Positions 23,715 to 24,914 of a stretch of 24,914 bases of DNA are shown here, piece by piece. The position numbers were made by a program, and so were the translations under genes. The DNA is taken from assembly GCA_002067405.1 (NCBI GenBank), contig MVRP01000054.1:1-24914 (forward strand). Reading direction: 5' to 3'. This DNA is from Syntrophorhabdaceae bacterium PtaU1.Bin034. Its GTDB lineage: Bacteria > Desulfobacterota_G > Syntrophorhabdia > Syntrophorhabdales > WCHB1-27. Within the stretch, counting starts at the first letter, position 1, and each line of letters opens with the position of its first letter. The notes under the pieces were generated by a model. The model was not told the DNA's origin. It did no database searches and was given only the letters and a program-made list of their open reading frames with translations.

Positions 23715-24407
23715 TTGAAGACAACGATTGTCGCCGGTCCGCCGAGTGCGGGAAAGACGGCGGTCATCAGTAATGCGATCCGTGTTCTTCAGGCCGAAGG
23801 TCTGAGACCCGGCGCGGTCAAGTTCGATACGCGCAGCTCCGCCGACCCGGAGCGCTACAGGGAACGCTTTGGCATCCCTGCCCTGGGAGGCTTGAGCGGG
23901 TATCTTTGCCCTGACCACTACTTCGTGTCCAATCTTGAGGAAGCGATGGAATGGGGCGAAAGCAACGGGACGGATTTCCTGTTTATCGAGACGGCGGGGC
24001 TTTGCCTGCGCTGCGCACCCCACGTCCGGGGGCTTCCCGCAGTAACGGTGGTCGACTGCCTGGGAGGCCTGGATGTGCCGGTCAAGATGGGCCCCATGCT
24101 CTCCCTGGCCGATATCATCGTGCTCACAAAAGGGGATCTCGTGTCACAGGCGGAACGGGATGTGCTCCGCCACAGGATCAACCGGGTAAACGGCGGGGCA
24201 GCGGTACTGGCGGTGAACGGCCTTACAGGAACGGGAACCCTGCCCTTCCTGAGGCGTCTCCGGGAATGGGATTACACGGACATGGCAGCCGATCAGGTGC
24301 TCCGCCACGACATGCCCGCCGCGATCTGCTCTTACTGCACCGGAGAGCAGCGCATCGGCAGGATGTACCAGTCCGGCAACGTGGAAAAGCTTTCGTGGAG
24401 GACGTGA
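23715..24407 (+). CDS. Cys-rich P-loop GTPase (HypB/UreG-like)
   Basis: A 230-residue GTPase with a TTG start behind AAGGAAGA. Motifs: P-loop GPPSAGKT (8-15), ETAG (92-95) as the G3 region, and TKGD (138-141) as the G4 base-reading motif, in the style of HypB/UreG metallochaperone GTPases. Five Cys lie in pairs or single sites: YLCPDHY (65), GLCLRCAPH (97, 100) and CSYC (205, 208). These could bind Ni, Zn or an Fe-S cluster. It is followed after two bases by an ABC ATPase, so the two act together. The likely role is metal or cofactor loading (inference). Confidence 0.78.
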   Translation: MKTTIVAGPPSAGKTAVISNAIRVLQAEGLRPGAVKFDTRSSADPERYRERFGIPALGGLSGYLCPDHYFVSNLEEAMEWGESNGTDFLFIETAGLCLRCAPHVRGLPAVTVVDCLGGLDVPVKMGPMLSLADIIVLTKGDLVSQAERDVLRHRINRVNGGAAVLAVNGLTGTGTLPFLRRLREWDYTDMAADQVLRHDMPAAICSYCTGEQRIGRMYQSGNVEKLSWRT

Positions 24408-24409
24408 AC

Positions 24410-24914
24410 ATGGGTATACGGCAATTGACTATCGTAGGGGGAACCGACCGCAGGGGAATGGCCGAGAAGGTGGAATACCTGTGGGTCCAAAGCGGTGAAA
24501 CGCTCGCCGTTGTGGGTCCTACGGGCTCGGGCAAAAGCGAGCTTCTGGTGGATATCGAACAGCTTGCGTGCGGCAACACCCCGTCGGGCCGGCGGATCCT
24601 GCTTGACGGCGAGATGTATGAGGACAGCGCCCCCGGTGTTGTGGCCACGCTTTCGCAGCGCACCAACTTCGTGATGGACGCCGACATCGCCACCTTCGTC
24701 AACCTCCACGCGTCGAGCCTTGGCAAGACCGGCAGCACATGGCCGGAAAAGGTTCTCCATCTCGCGAATACCCTGTGCGGCGAGCCCATGGTCCCCCACG
24801 ACTTGCTCCAGCGCCTCAGCGGCGGACAGACACGGGCCCTGATGATCGCCGACATCGCCCTCGTCGCCGACGCCCCCATAGTGCTCATCGATGAAGTGGA
24901 AAACGCGGGCATCG
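24410..24914 (+). CDS. ABC-type ATPase, cut by the window edge
   Basis: The first 168 codons are visible. Walker A GPTGSGKS (36-43), signature LSGGQTRAL and Walker B PIVLIDEVEN are intact, so it is a full ABC ATPase domain. It starts with IRQLTIVGGTDRRGM, unlike a standard importer. It begins two bases after the GTPase stop. The substrate cannot be told from this part. Confidence 0.85.
   Translation, partial: MGIRQLTIVGGTDRRGMAEKVEYLWVQSGETLAVVGPTGSGKSELLVDIEQLACGNTPSGRRILLDGEMYEDSAPGVVATLSQRTNFVMDADIATFVNLHASSLGKTGSTWPEKVLHLANTLCGEPMVPHDLLQRLSGGQTRALMIADIALVADAPIVLIDEVENAGI

Noticed and set aside
23294..23773. 159-codon Pro/Arg-rich frame
   Set aside because: It runs through hairpins and overlaps the GTPase start out of frame; composition is noncoding.

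Overview
The window reads as a metal-homeostasis island from the chromosome of an anaerobic, moderately GC-rich Gram-negative bacterium. Outer-membrane barrels, lipoproteins, a TonB/ExbB/ExbD system and a large Fe(II)-uptake (feo) operon point that way. The protein style (DUF2325, HMA2 domain, FeoB-associated Cys-rich peptide, Cys-rich GTPase) suggests a deltaproteobacterial lineage (Desulfobacterota/Syntrophorhabdus-like). That placement is inference. I see no rRNA, tRNA, CRISPR array, transposase or phage gene.

Layout. 1-4435 is mostly minus strand: the start of an unidentified gene at the left edge, a CNNM/CorC-type membrane protein, a proteasome-fold-like protein, a small membrane protein ending in a YRGPP motif, and an MBL-fold lipoprotein. 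A secreted metallophosphoesterase (4701-5507) runs divergently. 5527-8335 is a metal-responsive unit: a consensus promoter with an overlapping palindrome, a CadC/SmtB-type ArsR repressor, and a Zn/Cd/Pb-type P1B-ATPase whose CPC motif reads CTC. 8381-12188 holds a Fur-family gene with a Fur box at its start codon, then a second P-type ATPase with three small companions: an HMA2-domain protein and two single-TM proteins, one recalling mycobacterial PacL (DUF1490). 12193-14393 (minus) holds a broken outer-membrane protein gene, a lipoprotein and a second YRGPP protein. 14559-18687 is a second Fur paralogue and its Fur-boxed feo operon (two FeoA, FeoB, Cys-rich peptide, short DUF2325 protein, small helical protein). 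18707-24914 holds an outer-membrane barrel, exbB-exbD-tonB, a YezD-family protein, a long DUF2325 coiled-coil protein, a Cys-rich P-loop GTPase and the start of an ABC ATPase.

How it fits together. Two efflux-type ATPases, one Fe(II) importer and one TonB-energised outer-membrane system sit beside three metalloregulators. The unit looks built to balance Fe(II) against Zn/Cd/Mn-like metals. The substrate of the TonB/GTPase/ABC part cannot be read from the sequence.

The best candidate for something undescribed is a structured RNA element present twice (13109-13205 minus, 18707-18804 plus). Each copy lies between a gene and a downstream outer-membrane protein gene in the same orientation. The copies share an identical 35-nt core with a perfect hairpin. 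Next comes a terminator-like stem whose sequence differs between the copies but keeps its pairing through compensatory changes, then a U-tract. This looks like a transcription-attenuating leader or riboswitch. A third, unrelated hairpin leader precedes the long DUF2325 gene.
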